64,000 bases of DNA from Ellagibacter isourolithinifaciens (GTDB lineage: Bacteria; Actinomycetota; Coriobacteriia; Coriobacteriales; Eggerthellaceae), in assembly GCF_008831035.1 (NCBI RefSeq), contig NZ_WAJR01000005.1, forward strand, positions 50,633 to 114,632. The letters run 5' to 3'. The notes under the pieces are model-generated. The model was not told the origin of the DNA. It ran no database searches and was given only the letters and a program-made list of their open reading frames with translations. The position numbers and the translations under genes are program-made. Shown here one piece after another: positions 51,832 through 60,250 of this stretch. Positions within the stretch are counted from its first letter, which is position 1; every line of letters begins with the position of its first letter.

Positions 51832-52875
51832 ATGACGAAGAAACGCATCTTGCTTGTCGCCACAGGCGGCACTATCGCATCGAAAGAAGAGGGGAATGGC
51901 TTGTCGCCTGCGCTTTCAGGCGAGGAACTGACGAGGTACGTTCCCGAGGTGGCAGACCTCGCCACGCTCGACGTGAAACAGGCCATGAACATCGACTCGA
52001 CCAACATGCGCCCGAGCGACTGGCTGCGCGTCGCCCGCACCATAATGGAAAGCTACGACGATTACGACGGGTTCGTGGTGCTGCACGGCACCGACACCAT
52101 GGCATACACCGCGGCAGCCCTGTCGTATCTCATCCAGCACAGCCCCAAGCCCATCGTGCTCACCGGGTCGCAGCGCCCCATGGCGAGCGCCTTCACCGAC
52201 GCGAAGCTCAACCTGTACCAAAGCGTGCTGTACGCAACCGACGACGACGCGCGCGACGTGTCGATCGCGTTCGGCGGCATCGTCATCGCGGGAACCCGCG
52301 CGCGCAAGCAGCGCACCATGAGCTTCAACGCCTTCACCAGCGTGAACTTCCCGCCGCTCGCCTATATCCGCACCGACCGCATCGTGCGCTCCGCCCCTTT
52401 CGCGCATGCAAGGAAGGCGGACGGGTCACGCGGTCATACAGCAGATCGCCCCGTCGTGTACGACAAGCTCGACCCGCGCGTGTTCGCGCTGAAACTCACG
52501 CCCGGACTCGATTCGCGGATCTTCTCGGCTTTGGCGCCGTCTTATGACGCGGTCATCTTAGAAACGTTCGGCATCGGGGGCATTCCCGAACAAGGCGAGA
52601 CCGGCCCATGTTTTCAGGACGCTATCTATTCATGGGTCGATTCGGGGCGCATCGCCGTCATGACGACGCAGGTTCCTGAAGAGGGGCTGGACCTGGGAGT
52701 TTACGAGGTTGGCCGCGCGTATGCGAACCATCCGGGCATCTTGCGCGGCGCCGACATGACCCCCGAGGCGATCGTTGCAAAGACCATGTGGGCGCTCGGG
52801 CAAACCCGCGACGTGGCAGAGGTGGAGCACCTGTTCAACTGCGAGATCAACCACGATCGCTCGCCGTTCGAGTAG
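51832..52875 (+). CDS. ansA: L-asparaginase (type I)
   Basis: 347 aa. The two catalytic Thr motifs are ATGGTIASKEEG (near residue 12) and VVLHGTDTMAYTAAAL (near 90); LTGSQRPMASAFTDAKLNL and ETFGIGGIPEQG complete the fold. Hydrolyses Asn to Asp and ammonia; no signal peptide from this start, so cytoplasmic. An in-frame ATG at 51697 would add 45 non-conserved residues and is rejected. Followed by a convergent bile salt hydrolase gene. Confidence 0.93.
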   Translation: MTKKRILLVATGGTIASKEEGNGLSPALSGEELTRYVPEVADLATLDVKQAMNIDSTNMRPSDWLRVARTIMESYDDYDGFVVLHGTDTMAYTAAALSYLIQHSPKPIVLTGSQRPMASAFTDAKLNLYQSVLYATDDDARDVSIAFGGIVIAGTRARKQRTMSFNAFTSVNFPPLAYIRTDRIVRSAPFAHARKADGSRGHTADRPVVYDKLDPRVFALKLTPGLDSRIFSALAPSYDAVILETFGIGGIPEQGETGPCFQDAIYSWVDSGRIAVMTTQVPEEGLDLGVYEVGRAYANHPGILRGADMTPEAIVAKTMWALGQTRDVAEVEHLFNCEINHDRSPFE

Positions 52876-52882
52876 ATAGAAA

Positions 52883-52908
52883 GCGCGAGGCGGCGCACCG
52901 CCTCGCGC
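52883..52908. terminator. Bidirectional hairpin between asparaginase and bile salt hydrolase genes
   Basis: GCGCGAGGCGG, loop CGCA, CCGCCTCGCGC; convergent genes on both sides share it. Confidence 0.6.
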
Positions 52909-52913
52909 ACTAC

Positions 52914-53864
52914 TTAGGCAACGAAAAGTTTGCTCACGTCGCCCGCATTGCAGTCGGCAAGCGCAACGCTTTTGATGGAGGGGTCGTCGTCGGTCGAGTA
53001 GTAGTACGTCTTCGTACGCGCCGAGTAGCACCCCGTGTAGAGCGTGCGCTCGAAGGCGCCGTCGGCCATCGCCGCCGAGCCTTCCACCATCGCCACGCTC
53101 CCAAGCGTATGGAACGCGCGCAGCACGTTTTCCCATTCGCTGGCCTTTTGCGGATAGTTCGCGTTCAAGAACGCCGCCTTCACGAAACGCGAAGGGGAAT
53201 AGGAATCGCCCGGGATGCCGCGCGCACCGGCGCCTGCGCCGAAGGGGGTAAGCTCGGCGCGACCCCAGGTCGCAGCAGCGGGGAAGTCGCCCGTTGCCGT
53301 GATATACGTGCGCAGGTTCGTCATATGCCAGGTGAACTCGGGCTGGTTCGCCAGCGTATCGACCGGGTTGTCCATCACATGCGGGCCGTCGGCCATCTGC
53401 TCGATCACGATCGAGCGCGTGCCATCACCGACAATCCAGTGCAGCATCGACACGCCGAGCTGGTCGCTCACCGGCTTCGCAACGATGTTCGCGTTCGCGA
53501 GGGCCGCCTCCACTTCATCGACCGTAGAGAAGTTGGCTGCGACCCACACGGGGAACTCGTAAGCGGCAATGTTCGTCTTCCCATCGATAGGTCCCTTGGA
53601 ATATTCGGCGAACCCGGGGAAGTTCAAGCCGGCAACGCCCAGGCCCGCATCGTTTCCGCAATCGAAATAGAGCGGGTAGTTGTCGAGCACCACCGCCATG
53701 CCGATCACGGCGTGCGCCGCCGGCGCATCATCGAGGAAGGAGTAGGGGAGCGGAAAGCCCGCGGGCGTCACCACCACACGCTCACCGTAGCGCGTGCTCC
53801 AATCGAGATTGCGCGCCAGATACATGTTGCCCTCGCCGTCGCTGAATCTGATTCCCGTGCACAT
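52914..53864 (-). CDS. bsh: Bile salt hydrolase (choloylglycine hydrolase family)
   Basis: 316 aa, standard for the Ntn-hydrolase family. The initiator Met is followed by Cys2, the nucleophile freed by Met removal. Other catalytic and oxyanion residues known from the Clostridium enzyme are all present at matching positions: R18, D21, N81, N173 and R226. The GLGVAGLNFPGFAEYS segment also fits. It releases glycine or taurine from conjugated bile acids, or acts on related amides such as penicillin V. No signal peptide, so intracellular. Monocistronic, convergent with ansA. Completeness of the site makes true BSH more likely than penicillin acylase, but specificity is not proven. Confidence 0.88.
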   Translation of the reverse strand: MCTGIRFSDGEGNMYLARNLDWSTRYGERVVVTPAGFPLPYSFLDDAPAAHAVIGMAVVLDNYPLYFDCGNDAGLGVAGLNFPGFAEYSKGPIDGKTNIAAYEFPVWVAANFSTVDEVEAALANANIVAKPVSDQLGVSMLHWIVGDGTRSIVIEQMADGPHVMDNPVDTLANQPEFTWHMTNLRTYITATGDFPAAATWGRAELTPFGAGAGARGIPGDSYSPSRFVKAAFLNANYPQKASEWENVLRAFHTLGSVAMVEGSAAMADGAFERTLYTGCYSARTKTYYYSTDDDPSIKSVALADCNAGDVSKLFVA

Positions 53865-54072
53865 ATCGCATCCTTCCGTGAAGCTTGTCCGTTCGCGCCC
53901 GCCCGCGTCGGGTGGACATTTCTTCTATGTCATTGTGCGACCACATCATTCGAAGGACAACCGGGAGCTTCCCATCGTTGCCATTTGGTCACCAAAACGC
54001 CGCGCAGCCAACAAATTGCGGGGGAAACGCGACAGACGGCAGACAGCAGCCCGCAGAACTCGTGGACATGAC

Positions 54073-55311
54073 ATGGCGAGGAAGGGGGCAGGTGGCGCCC
54101 CGAAGAACGAGCGCATAGGGAGAAAACGCATAGGAAAGCTCGTCTCGGGAAGGCAGGCGCTCGTGGTGGGCGCGGTGTGCCTGGCGGTGCTGTTTTTATG
54201 GCCGCGATTGGGCACGATGGGAGCAAAGGTGCCCAGCTCGCTTGCCGCTGTCATCGTGGGCATGACCATGGTGCCCCTATTCGGCATGAACGTGAGCACC
54301 ATCGGCAATTTGCACACCATCAACGCCGGCTTGCCCGAGTTGCACGTGCCTCAGCTCTCAATCGATTTGCTGCGCGACCAGCTTCCTAACGGCATCACCA
54401 TCGCCATCCTGGCCGCTATCGAGTCGCTGCTCTCATGCGTCGTCGCAGACTCGATGATCAGCTCTCACCATCGCTGCAACATGGAGCTTGTGGCCCAAGG
54501 CGTCGGCAACCTGGGCTCGGTGCTTTTCGGCGGCATCCCCGCGACAGGCGCCATCGCACGCACGGCAGCCAACATGAAGAGCGGCGGGCGCACGCCGATC
54601 ACAGGCATGATGCACGCGCTGGTCCTGCCCGCAGTGCTCGTGTTCCTCATGCCGTACGCAGCGCTTATCCCCATGCCCACCATCGCGGCAATCCTGCTGC
54701 AGGTCGCCTACAACATGAGCGGTTGGCGCAACTTCGCGCACCTGTGCCACACGGCATCGAAGGGCGCGGTTGCCACGCTTTTGCTCACGTTCACGCTCAC
54801 CATCGTGTTCGACCTGGTGACGGCAATCGCTGTCGGCATGCTCATCACCGTGGTGCTGTTCATGAAGATGGTCTCCGAGGAAACCGAGGTCAAAGGCTGG
54901 AAATACTACTGCGACGCCGATTCCGAGGTCACGCACTTGCGCGAGCTGCCCAAAAGCGTGCGCGTGTACGAGATCAACGGCCCGATGTTTTTCGGCATGA
55001 CCGACCGCATTACCGACATCTCGGTGAAGGAGTTCACGAAATACCTGATCATCCGTATGCGCGGCGTGCCATCGCTCGACTCGTCGGGAATGAACGCGCT
55101 CGAGAACCTCTACGACTACTGCAAGGAAAACGGCGTGAAGCTCATCTTCAGCCACGCCAATGAACAGCCCGTAAAGACCATGCGCCGCGCAGGGTTCGTC
55201 GATTTGGTGGGCGAGGAGCACTTCCGCCCGAACATCGACGACACCATCACGCACGCGCGTGAACTGATTACAGCCGAGGATGCCGCGAAGGGCGCGAAGG
55301 CCGCAGCCTAG
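54073..55311 (+). CDS. SulP-family anion transporter lacking its N-terminal membrane half
   Basis: 412 aa ending in a STAS domain (YEINGPMFFGMTDRI...LIIRMRGVPSLDSSGMNALENLYDYCKENG). The membrane part starts at a position that corresponds to the middle of SulP proteins (ALVVGAVCLAVLFLWPRL, KVPSSLAAVIVGM), then LPNGITIAILAAIESLLSCVVADSM, the SulP signature half. The first four to six helices, including the QIGGPTGAF-like anion site, are missing; the 22 residues before are basic and not SulP-like. Upstream sequence 53865-54072 has no coding part. A 5' truncation is the simplest reading; an IS5-family end abuts the 3' end. Confidence 0.75.
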   Translation: MARKGAGGAPKNERIGRKRIGKLVSGRQALVVGAVCLAVLFLWPRLGTMGAKVPSSLAAVIVGMTMVPLFGMNVSTIGNLHTINAGLPELHVPQLSIDLLRDQLPNGITIAILAAIESLLSCVVADSMISSHHRCNMELVAQGVGNLGSVLFGGIPATGAIARTAANMKSGGRTPITGMMHALVLPAVLVFLMPYAALIPMPTIAAILLQVAYNMSGWRNFAHLCHTASKGAVATLLLTFTLTIVFDLVTAIAVGMLITVVLFMKMVSEETEVKGWKYYCDADSEVTHLRELPKSVRVYEINGPMFFGMTDRITDISVKEFTKYLIIRMRGVPSLDSSGMNALENLYDYCKENGVKLIFSHANEQPVKTMRRAGFVDLVGEEHFRPNIDDTITHARELITAEDAAKGAKAAA

Positions 55312-55860
55312 GGAAACGCTGATTAATTCGTGGCCGACAGCACGCCGCACGCCGTACAATCCATCCCCCGACCTGCGGAAATGTTATCGATTTGATATAA
55401 TATTCCCAGGTCAAAGCGATGAAACGGGAGGTATGCCATGGACCGACAGACCGCCTTCGCCGACATCGAGAACGCATCGAGGAGACGCGCGACCAAGCGT
55501 GAGGCGTTCCTGGAGGCCATGGATGCGGCCGTGCCCTGGGCGGAGCTGATCGCCGCGGTCGAGCCCTTCCACTATCCCGGCAAGCGCGGCCGCAGGCCCA
55601 TCGGGGTCGAGAGGATGCTGCACATGTACTTCCTGCAGCTGTGGTCCAGCCTCTCCGACGAGGGCGTCGAAGAGGCAATCTGCAACTCGAGGGCGTTCTC
55701 CAGGTTCATGGGCGTCAGGTTCGGGCTTGGAGACTGGGTCCCCCTACGCCACCGCGCTCTTGAAGTTCCGCCGCATCGTCGAGGCGAACGGCCTGGCCGA
55801 CGAGATTCTGGCGAGGGTCAACGCGGTCCTGGAGGCCAAGGGAATCATGATGCACAGAAG
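55312..55860 (+). mobile_element. IS5-family remnant (left end plus truncated transposase)
   Basis: Begins with GGAAACGCTGATTAATTCG, a plausible terminal inverted repeat, right after the SulP stop codon. Extended -10 TGA-TATAAT at 55393-55401 drives the transposase. The element is cut off at about 55858, where GC drops sharply; no right end is found. Confidence 0.6.
55438..55857 (+). pseudogene. IS5-family transposase, frameshifted and truncated
   Basis: SD CGGGAGG before ATG 55438. The first frame has the DUF772 segment GRRPIGVERMLHMYFLQLWSSLSDEGVEEAI and SRAFSRFMGV; from about 55735 the family sequence moves to another frame (ATALLKFRRIVEANGLADEILARVNAVLEAKGIMMH) and stops at 55857. The catalytic DDE domain is absent, so it is inactive. 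Confidence 0.8.
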
Positions 55861-55882
55861 ATTGCCTATTCAGGTGATAGAC

Positions 55883-55915
55883 AGTAGTCCTGCTTCGAAA
55901 CAGGACTACTTTCTA
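55883..55915 (+). terminator. Hairpin in the AT-rich segment
   Basis: AGTAGTCCTG (55883-55892) / CAGGACTACT (55901-55910), then TTCT. Confidence 0.5.
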
Positions 55916-55938
55916 GGGCACAATTGGAACAAGTTTAC

Positions 55939-56459
55939 ATGCAGTTTTGCGTAAATCAAAATTCCCAAGATGACTGCTACTGGTATTTTTCAAAATTCTT
56001 TCGAAAGGGGGAGGGGGCGATGTCGGGCGCTATGCGAGCTTATCAGATATGGCCTTCTACTGGGAAGAACCCTCAAAGTTAATATTCGATTCCAGAAAAG
56101 AATTGATTGCAAACGTTGAGCACATAATCCAAGATAATCGCAACAGGTTTCCAGAGCCGTATTCCGGGCAAACCGACTATCAACTACAAATCGCAATCAA
56201 TGGCAGTATTGAAGCAGCGAAAGAACGATTTCGCCGAAACTACCGATTGCAGTTCCTCAATACTTTATTACAGCAGGAACAATTCAGCTGCTTATTCCGT
56301 TATGCCTCGCAAAACCAAATGTCGCTGATTTAGCGCTTGTCGTTGAGAACTACGGGAGCTATATCGCGCATCAACTTGCTTGACGCTCGATCAAGCAATT
56401 TACAATGCGCGTCTTTTAGCGCGTCCCGACAGAGACTGGTTGAATCCATAAACAATATA
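55939..56459 (+). pseudogene. Decayed DUF3825-like gene in AT-rich DNA
   Basis: Three frames carry successive parts of one protein-like sequence: one up to about 56020; then DMAFYWEEPSKLIFDSRKEL, NVEHIIQDNRNRFPEPY to about 56265 (frame of ATG 56049); then IQLLIPLCLAKPNVADLALV to about 56390; and finally LDQAIYNARLLARPDRDWLNP ending TAA near 56459. That order (LIFD, HIIxDNxxRFP, DLALVV, NARLLARPDxDWL) recalls DUF3825. At least two frameshifts make it non-functional. GC is well below its neighbours. Confidence 0.55.
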
Positions 56460-56567
56460 CTAGCCTGCCAGTCAACGGCTCGCCCTGAAAACAACCCCTC
56501 CTTTTCCAGCCGCGAATTCAGCAACAATTAATCAAGTGAAAATAAGTCTTACCTGTATTCACTTGCC

Positions 56568-57290
56568 CTACCAGTCGATTTCGTCGGGCCAGTCTCCGTT
56601 GTGGATTGAGACGTGCTCGATGGGGCAGTCGTGTTCAGCCGCAAACGCGCGGATGTCGTAGCAGAACTCGTCGTAATCCTCCCTGCCCTCAAGGATGCGC
56701 TTCATCGTCGGGCCCAGCAGCTTGCGGCGCTTTCCCTCGTCGGAGCGGGCGAACTCCGTGTCGAACTGCTTGAAGTGCTGCGTGAAGTAGCTCCGGAAGA
56801 TCGAGTCCACCTCGATCACGAGCCTCATGATGCGCGAGTGGAGGTTCGGGGACACCGCCTGCGCGAGAGTGTCGTAGACCAGCGACTGGTACAGCACCAC
56901 GTGATTGGCCGACACGTCGTACCTCGCCTGGGCGCTGACGCCGTCGCTTTTGCGCCTGCCCTTGGTCAACTCGCGCTGGCGCCGCTCGCACAGGATCCTC
57001 GGCATCGCGCAGTCGAAAAGCGCCTCCGTCCATAAGATGTTCACGCCGTACCGGACGTTCTTCGTCGAAATCGCGTTGCCTTCAAGCCGCATGCCAGGCA
57101 CGATCCCGTTCTCGTGCAGCATGACCTCCCTGTCTCCCATGTAACAATGGCGCAGGTCATAGCAAAGCTCCAGCACGTTCACGGCGGCGAAGTGCAGCGG
57201 GTCGCTATACCCGTCGTCGCCCGCAATCGGGGCGGCAACCTCCCGCACCGTATCGTAGAGCTTGTCGATGTCGTCGAAATCGCCCGACAC
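56568..57290 (-). CDS. Hypothetical protein, probably missing its N-terminus by a frameshift
   Basis: 240 aa in the open frame (GTG 57290). The protein is acidic, with FDDIDKLYDTVREVA, VNVLELCYDLRHCYMGDRE, ISTKNVRYGVNILWTEALF, SANHVVLYQSLVYDTLAQAV and a C-terminal EEDYDEFCYDIRAFAAEH-like part; no signal or membrane segment and no named family I can assign. Just upstream an ATG at 57333 with an SD starts MLKVEATPHF in another frame; a 5-C run at 57299-57303 separates the two, and removing one base would join them as MLKVEATPHFGDIFVSGDFD. So the true start is probably 57333 with a frameshift or sequencing error. Confidence 0.65.
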   Translation of the reverse strand: MSGDFDDIDKLYDTVREVAAPIAGDDGYSDPLHFAAVNVLELCYDLRHCYMGDREVMLHENGIVPGMRLEGNAISTKNVRYGVNILWTEALFDCAMPRILCERRQRELTKGRRKSDGVSAQARYDVSANHVVLYQSLVYDTLAQAVSPNLHSRIMRLVIEVDSIFRSYFTQHFKQFDTEFARSDEGKRRKLLGPTMKRILEGREDYDEFCYDIRAFAAEHDCPIEHVSIHNGDWPDEIDW

Positions 57291-57489
57291 GAAGATGTCC
57301 CCCGAAATGGGGCGTCGCCTCGACTTTGAGCATGGCGGCCTTCTTTCTCTATCATCGCTACCGGAAATCGGAACCTACGCTTACCATCGCCGTCTATTCT
57401 ACGGTATTTTTCATCTCCTCATGCATCTCCGAAGACACGGGGAGCCCGCTAATCGAATTGCCCTCTATCGTTACGCCCCGGAAAGCAGC

Positions 57490-59094
57490 TCAGCTCAACT
57501 TATCCTTAATGATGCGCGGGATTACCGTTACCGCGCACCCGACCTTCCACGAGGTCGACTTTTCGATTTCATCGAGCTTTGCCCTCAGCTCCTGCAACTC
57601 CTGTGCCCTGCGATTCGCGCATGCCCGCGCCTCGACGAGCTCCACCTCCTCGATGGAAGTCGACCGGGTGTACAAATGGCGCTTCTCCTGTCTTTTCGGG
57701 TTCCGGTTCGCCAAGCCACCGAGGATGTCGAACGCCTCGACGGCCCTCCTCTTCCGATCCTCAACGATGACGGACAGCTCTTCAGACAGATGATCTCTCT
57801 GCTCGATAAGTAGCTCAATGCGCTGCAAGGTTTCCGCAGCGGACTCGTCCATGCTCGACAGAAAAGCCAGTTGGCCCATTTGCTCGTAGAAGGCGTGGAC
57901 CTTCTCGTTGTAGTCGAACCCGAGGCTCGGGACGCCGTGCGCGTTCGAAACAATTGAGCAGTGAAGACGCATCGCCATCGAGAACTCCGCATGGGCAATG
58001 GTATCAATCACCGCATCGGTATCCAGAGCCGTCCCAAAAAATCGCGCCTCTTCCCCATGCGCCATAAGCGAGGCCACTCGACGGTGGACCGCACCATCCT
58101 CGGGGGCCAGATCGATGAACAGGGGCCTAATGCCATTCCCTTCCCACACCCTGTCGAGCACATCGGCGACCCTGCCCTCGAACCCCTCGTCCTTGGTGCG
58201 ATGATCCCTGAGCGACACGACGCAATAGGGTTGAGCATAATCAGCGGGAGCAAAGGCATTATCGGATTTCGCGAGGAACGCAAGGTCGCACTTCGTGCTT
58301 ATCGACGTTTCAGGGACGCCCGCCGCCAGAAGGAGCTCCTCAGTCTTGACGTCGCGGGGGACGAAGAAGGCGCCGTTTCGGGCAGAAAGCGCGACGAGAC
58401 GCTTCGCGTCGGGGTTGGAGAGCGGACCTGCACCGATTCCAAGGAACACCGAGGGCGTGCCGTGCATCGCGGCCATGAGGACGAACGCGGTCTGCCCCGC
58501 GATTTCGGAGCGTGGGTTGAGGAACAGGTCAATCGGGCCCGCCGTCCAATCGACGAAGGGGTCGTCGAATATGATTCCGGCCATGAAGACCAGGGCGCTC
58601 GCACCGTCGAGTATAATGTCCGCCTCGAGCTTCATATCCATCGTCACCGAAACGACCCCGTGTCGACGGAGGGTCGCCTCCGGGTCGTGTCCGATGAGCG
58701 TCACGAAAGAGTCCGGATACCTTCTCGCGATCTCATCGCAGATGGTTGAGAAAATCAGTTCGTCCCCGAAGTTGTCCTTCCCGACGTAGCCGAAAACTAC
58801 AAAGCGCCTGAACGGAACCGCAGACCCTTCGCAGGACGACCGCTCGAGCCGCGACAGTATCTCTTCGGCGCTCTCCCCCGACGCCGCGATGTAGTCAGGT
58901 TTGAAACGCCGTCTGAACGCCTCGAGCGCACGCTCATCAGGGTTCCCATCGCTGTCGAACACCCCGGGGAACCGCTCCAGGTCGATTATCTCGACCGCAT
59001 GACCCTCGACGGACAGCTGCTCGAAGCAGTCCCATACGGGATCGCCCTCGCTGAAAACCGGATGCCCCAGCAGGGCGATACGATAGAAAGTCAT
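57490..59094 (-). CDS. Polysaccharide pyruvyl transferase family protein
   Basis: 534 aa. Central part is the PS_pyruv_trans fold: FVVFGYVGKDNFGDELIFSTICDEIARRYPDS, VLMAAMHGTPSVFLGIGAGPLSNPDAKRLV, FFVPRDVKTEELLLAAGV, and the C-terminal AMRLHCSIVSNAHGVPSLGFDYNEKVHAFYEQMG with the GFxYxxK signature. A 100-residue N-terminal extension and a C-terminal coiled coil (about 435-520) are additions. Such enzymes add ketal pyruvate from PEP to cell-wall or exopolysaccharide sugars. Divergent from a GT2 gene, at the head of a surface-glycan region. Confidence 0.85.
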   Translation of the reverse strand: MTFYRIALLGHPVFSEGDPVWDCFEQLSVEGHAVEIIDLERFPGVFDSDGNPDERALEAFRRRFKPDYIAASGESAEEILSRLERSSCEGSAVPFRRFVVFGYVGKDNFGDELIFSTICDEIARRYPDSFVTLIGHDPEATLRRHGVVSVTMDMKLEADIILDGASALVFMAGIIFDDPFVDWTAGPIDLFLNPRSEIAGQTAFVLMAAMHGTPSVFLGIGAGPLSNPDAKRLVALSARNGAFFVPRDVKTEELLLAAGVPETSISTKCDLAFLAKSDNAFAPADYAQPYCVVSLRDHRTKDEGFEGRVADVLDRVWEGNGIRPLFIDLAPEDGAVHRRVASLMAHGEEARFFGTALDTDAVIDTIAHAEFSMAMRLHCSIVSNAHGVPSLGFDYNEKVHAFYEQMGQLAFLSSMDESAAETLQRIELLIEQRDHLSEELSVIVEDRKRRAVEAFDILGGLANRNPKRQEKRHLYTRSTSIEEVELVEARACANRRAQELQELRAKLDEIEKSTSWKVGCAVTVIPRIIKDKLS

Positions 59095-59132
59095 GGAAAG
59101 TAAACCTCCGTGAAAAGATGCTCATAAGCCTA

Positions 59133-59141
59133 TGCTAAGAT
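59133..59141 (+). promoter_or_regulatory. Extended -10 of the GT2 gene
   Basis: TGC-TAAGAT; the predicted transcript start (about 59148) almost coincides with ATG 59150, suggesting a leaderless mRNA. Confidence 0.45.
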
Positions 59142-59149
59142 ATCACGAC

Positions 59150-60208
59150 ATGAAGCCAAGACTCTCCATAATCGTTCCCGTGCACAACGCCTCCCCATAC
59201 ATTGGGCATTGTCTTGAGACGATATCGCGACAGGGCCTCTCCCCCGACGACTACGAGGTCATTATGGTCGACGACGGCTCGACGGACGATTCGCTCGACC
59301 TTTGCCGCGAGCTTTCCGACGAGCGGAACGTGAAGATCCTACACCGGGAGAACGGCGGCGCAGGACGCGCTCGGAACGCCGGCATCGCGGAAGCTCGCGG
59401 CAAATATGTCTACTGCCTCGATGTTGACGACAGTCTCGAGGACGGTTCGCTGTCGATCCTGCTCGGCCAATGCTTTGACCAAAATCTCGACGCGGTGTTC
59501 TTCGGCGCGCTCGTCGAGTACGCGAGCGAAGAGGTCAAGACTAGCGACCCCCAGGACGACCGCTACTTCGAAAGGCGCCAAAGCCCGCGCGTCCGCACGG
59601 GCGAGGAGCTGCTCGTCGAGCAGCAGCAGACCCGCAATTTCTGCGCCCAGCCGTGCATGCATATAGCGAGGCGGCAGCTCCTCGTCGATAACAACATACG
59701 CTTTGCCGAGGGAATCGTGAACGAGGACAACCTCTACGTCTTCCACACGACCATTCATTCGCAGCGCGCGAACGTCGACCCGCACCCCTACTACCGCTAC
59801 GTCGTTCGCCCCCGCTCTGTCACGACGGAGACGCGCGGCACTTTGCGTCAATTCGACGCGCACTTCTATCTCGCCCGCGAGTTCTACCGCGACTACCTAG
59901 CAGCAATTGACCAGGGGAAGGACGATCTAGCTTGGGCTATCTGGACATTGATTGACTGGTACCTGGAGGTCGCTGTCGACGCGCTAATCAGCGCTGACTC
60001 GCGGATGGAGAAGCCCACCGCGAGCGACCCCGTGTCCCTTTCGGTGTACCATAGACTTTTCGAGCGCATACTCGACGAGCGGGAAGCCCGGCTCGCAGCT
60101 GAATCCCAAGCCCTCGCCCTCGAGCAGCAGCTTGCCAAAACGGGCTTGCGGCGCGCGGCCGAGGCCCTCTTCCGGAAGACGAAACGCGCTTCTGGAGGCC
60201 ATCGATAG
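59150..60208 (+). CDS. Family 2 glycosyltransferase
   Basis: 352 aa from ATG 59150; family similarity begins at once (MKPRLSIIVPVHNASPYIGHCLETI). GT-A nucleotide-binding fold with VIMVDDGSTDDS, GGAGRARNAGIAEARGKYVYCLDVDDSLE (the DxD is DVDD) and an acceptor part with RFAEGIVNEDNLYVFHT. A C-terminal helical tail follows. Transfers a sugar from a UDP or dTDP donor to a surface glycan acceptor. An ATG at 59132 would overlap the -10 box and is rejected. 42 bp before the GT39-like gene. Confidence 0.88.
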   Translation: MKPRLSIIVPVHNASPYIGHCLETISRQGLSPDDYEVIMVDDGSTDDSLDLCRELSDERNVKILHRENGGAGRARNAGIAEARGKYVYCLDVDDSLEDGSLSILLGQCFDQNLDAVFFGALVEYASEEVKTSDPQDDRYFERRQSPRVRTGEELLVEQQQTRNFCAQPCMHIARRQLLVDNNIRFAEGIVNEDNLYVFHTTIHSQRANVDPHPYYRYVVRPRSVTTETRGTLRQFDAHFYLAREFYRDYLAAIDQGKDDLAWAIWTLIDWYLEVAVDALISADSRMEKPTASDPVSLSVYHRLFERILDEREARLAAESQALALEQQLAKTGLRRAAEALFRKTKRASGGHR

Positions 60209-60250
60209 CAAAAGGTCCTTTGAGACGAACGCAAAGGAGAGCAACCCGAG

